Part shown: positions 63,706-64,000 of the stretch, piece by piece | How positions within the stretch are numbered: the first letter of the stretch is position 1 | Layout of the letters: the number at the start of each line of letters is the position of its first letter | Source of the DNA: Ignavibacteriaceae bacterium | GTDB lineage: Bacteria > Bacteroidota > Ignavibacteria > Ignavibacteriales > Ignavibacteriaceae | NCBI GenBank assembly: GCA_031292455.1 | Contig: JARLHC010000120.1 | Location: 1 to 64,000, forward strand | DNA: 64,000 bases | Reading direction: 5' to 3' | The notes under the pieces: generated by a model | Database searches by the model: none | The model's input: only the letters and a program-made list of their open reading frames with translations | Told to the model about the DNA's origin: nothing | Position numbers and translations under genes: made by a program

Positions 63706-64000
63706 ATTTCAAATCTCCAATTATTTACACAAAAATATGAAAAAAACATCATTATTTGTATCCCTTTTCCCGGTAATGTTATTTTAGCGCAATTTAATAG
63801 AATTGCCTATTTTGCCGATTTAATGCCGATATAGTACCAATTCATATCTCTGGGTATTCTGCGGGTATTCTGCGGGTATCAAGAAAGCAAAAAGAGTAAT
63901 GGGTGAAAGGGAGACAACATGGTAGAATAATCATTTTTGTTCCATTTTGGGTAATTTCTTAGCTTTACATTGATGATTGATTACCTTTTTTATACTTATT
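63706..64000. promoter_or_regulatory. Upstream region of nfu to window end
   Basis: No gene is seen in these 295 bp. It carries the probable minus-strand promoter of nfu (CAAAAATA, 63730-63737) and the second copy of the 42-bp element (63844-63885). The next gene lies outside the window. Confidence 0.4.
63844..63885. repeat. 42-bp dispersed element, copy 2 (11-bp tandem unit)
   Basis: Matches the copy at 11371-11412 at 39 of 42 positions, in the same orientation. Here both tandem units are exact GGGTATTCTGC. It lies in the gap upstream of nfu. Function not known. Confidence 0.75.

Noticed and set aside
1-64000. CRISPR arrays, tRNA or rRNA genes, insertion sequences, prophage genes
   Set aside because: No regular spaced repeats, cloverleaf-like sequences with CCA-type ends, transposase or phage proteins were found on either strand.

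Overview
The window most likely comes from a member of the Ignavibacteria (Bacteroidota/Chlorobi group). It is AT-rich. It carries a type IX secretion (T9SS) C-terminal signal of the NYPNPFNPST kind, a PorV/PorQ-family outer-membrane protein, a TonB-dependent receptor with a carboxypeptidase-regulatory-like N-domain, a one-protein hybrid two-component regulator, and promoter boxes of the TAnnTTTG type known from Bacteroidetes. No rRNA, tRNA, CRISPR array, transposase or prophage is visible. Most genes look like ordinary chromosome.

Layout. 1-1.6 kb: 3' end of a thymidine phosphorylase gene and an SPFH-domain membrane protein. 1.6-11.2 kb, leftward: mfd, a repeat-rich gap of about 540 bp, then mnmE-mnmG-rsmG-murQ-PAP2 phosphatase. 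Two parS-type palindromes lie between mnmE and mnmG, which suggests closeness to the replication origin. 11.7-17.8 kb, rightward: a chaperone block (hsp20, cbpA-type dnaJ, htpG, clpB). 18-26 kb: an HD-domain protein, a hybrid sensor/AraC regulator, an L,D-transpeptidase lipoprotein, an NAD-dependent epimerase-like protein and a PepSY-like secreted protein. 26.2-33.5 kb: an OmpR-type two-component pair, divergent from a TolC/MFP/RND efflux operon. 33.5-37.2 kb: dgt and recG.

37.4-41.2 kb: a tight four-gene operon with two D-Ala-D-Ala-ligase-like ATP-grasp proteins, a GNAT acetyltransferase and a lysine 2,3-aminomutase-type radical SAM enzyme. This is the best candidate for an undescribed pathway in the window: it has the parts to make beta-lysine and then ligate and/or acetylate it. 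The first ATP-grasp gene lacks a normal start codon at the expected place. 41.2-50 kb: NAD kinase followed by a surface-polysaccharide locus (six glycosyltransferases and a polyprenyl-phosphate sugar-1-phosphate transferase).

50-52.5 kb: a HisH-like protein that has lost its nucleophilic cysteine, a biotin carrier protein and a carboxyltransferase subunit. 52.6-62.2 kb: a T9SS-exported YCF48-like protein, a TonB-dependent receptor, a 1.26-kilo-residue secreted protein and a PorV-like protein, ended by a strong terminator. 62.4-64 kb: a 54-residue protein, an O6-alkylguanine-DNA alkyltransferase and an Nfu-type Fe-S scaffold. A 42-bp element built on an 11-bp tandem unit occurs in two gaps about 52 kb apart.
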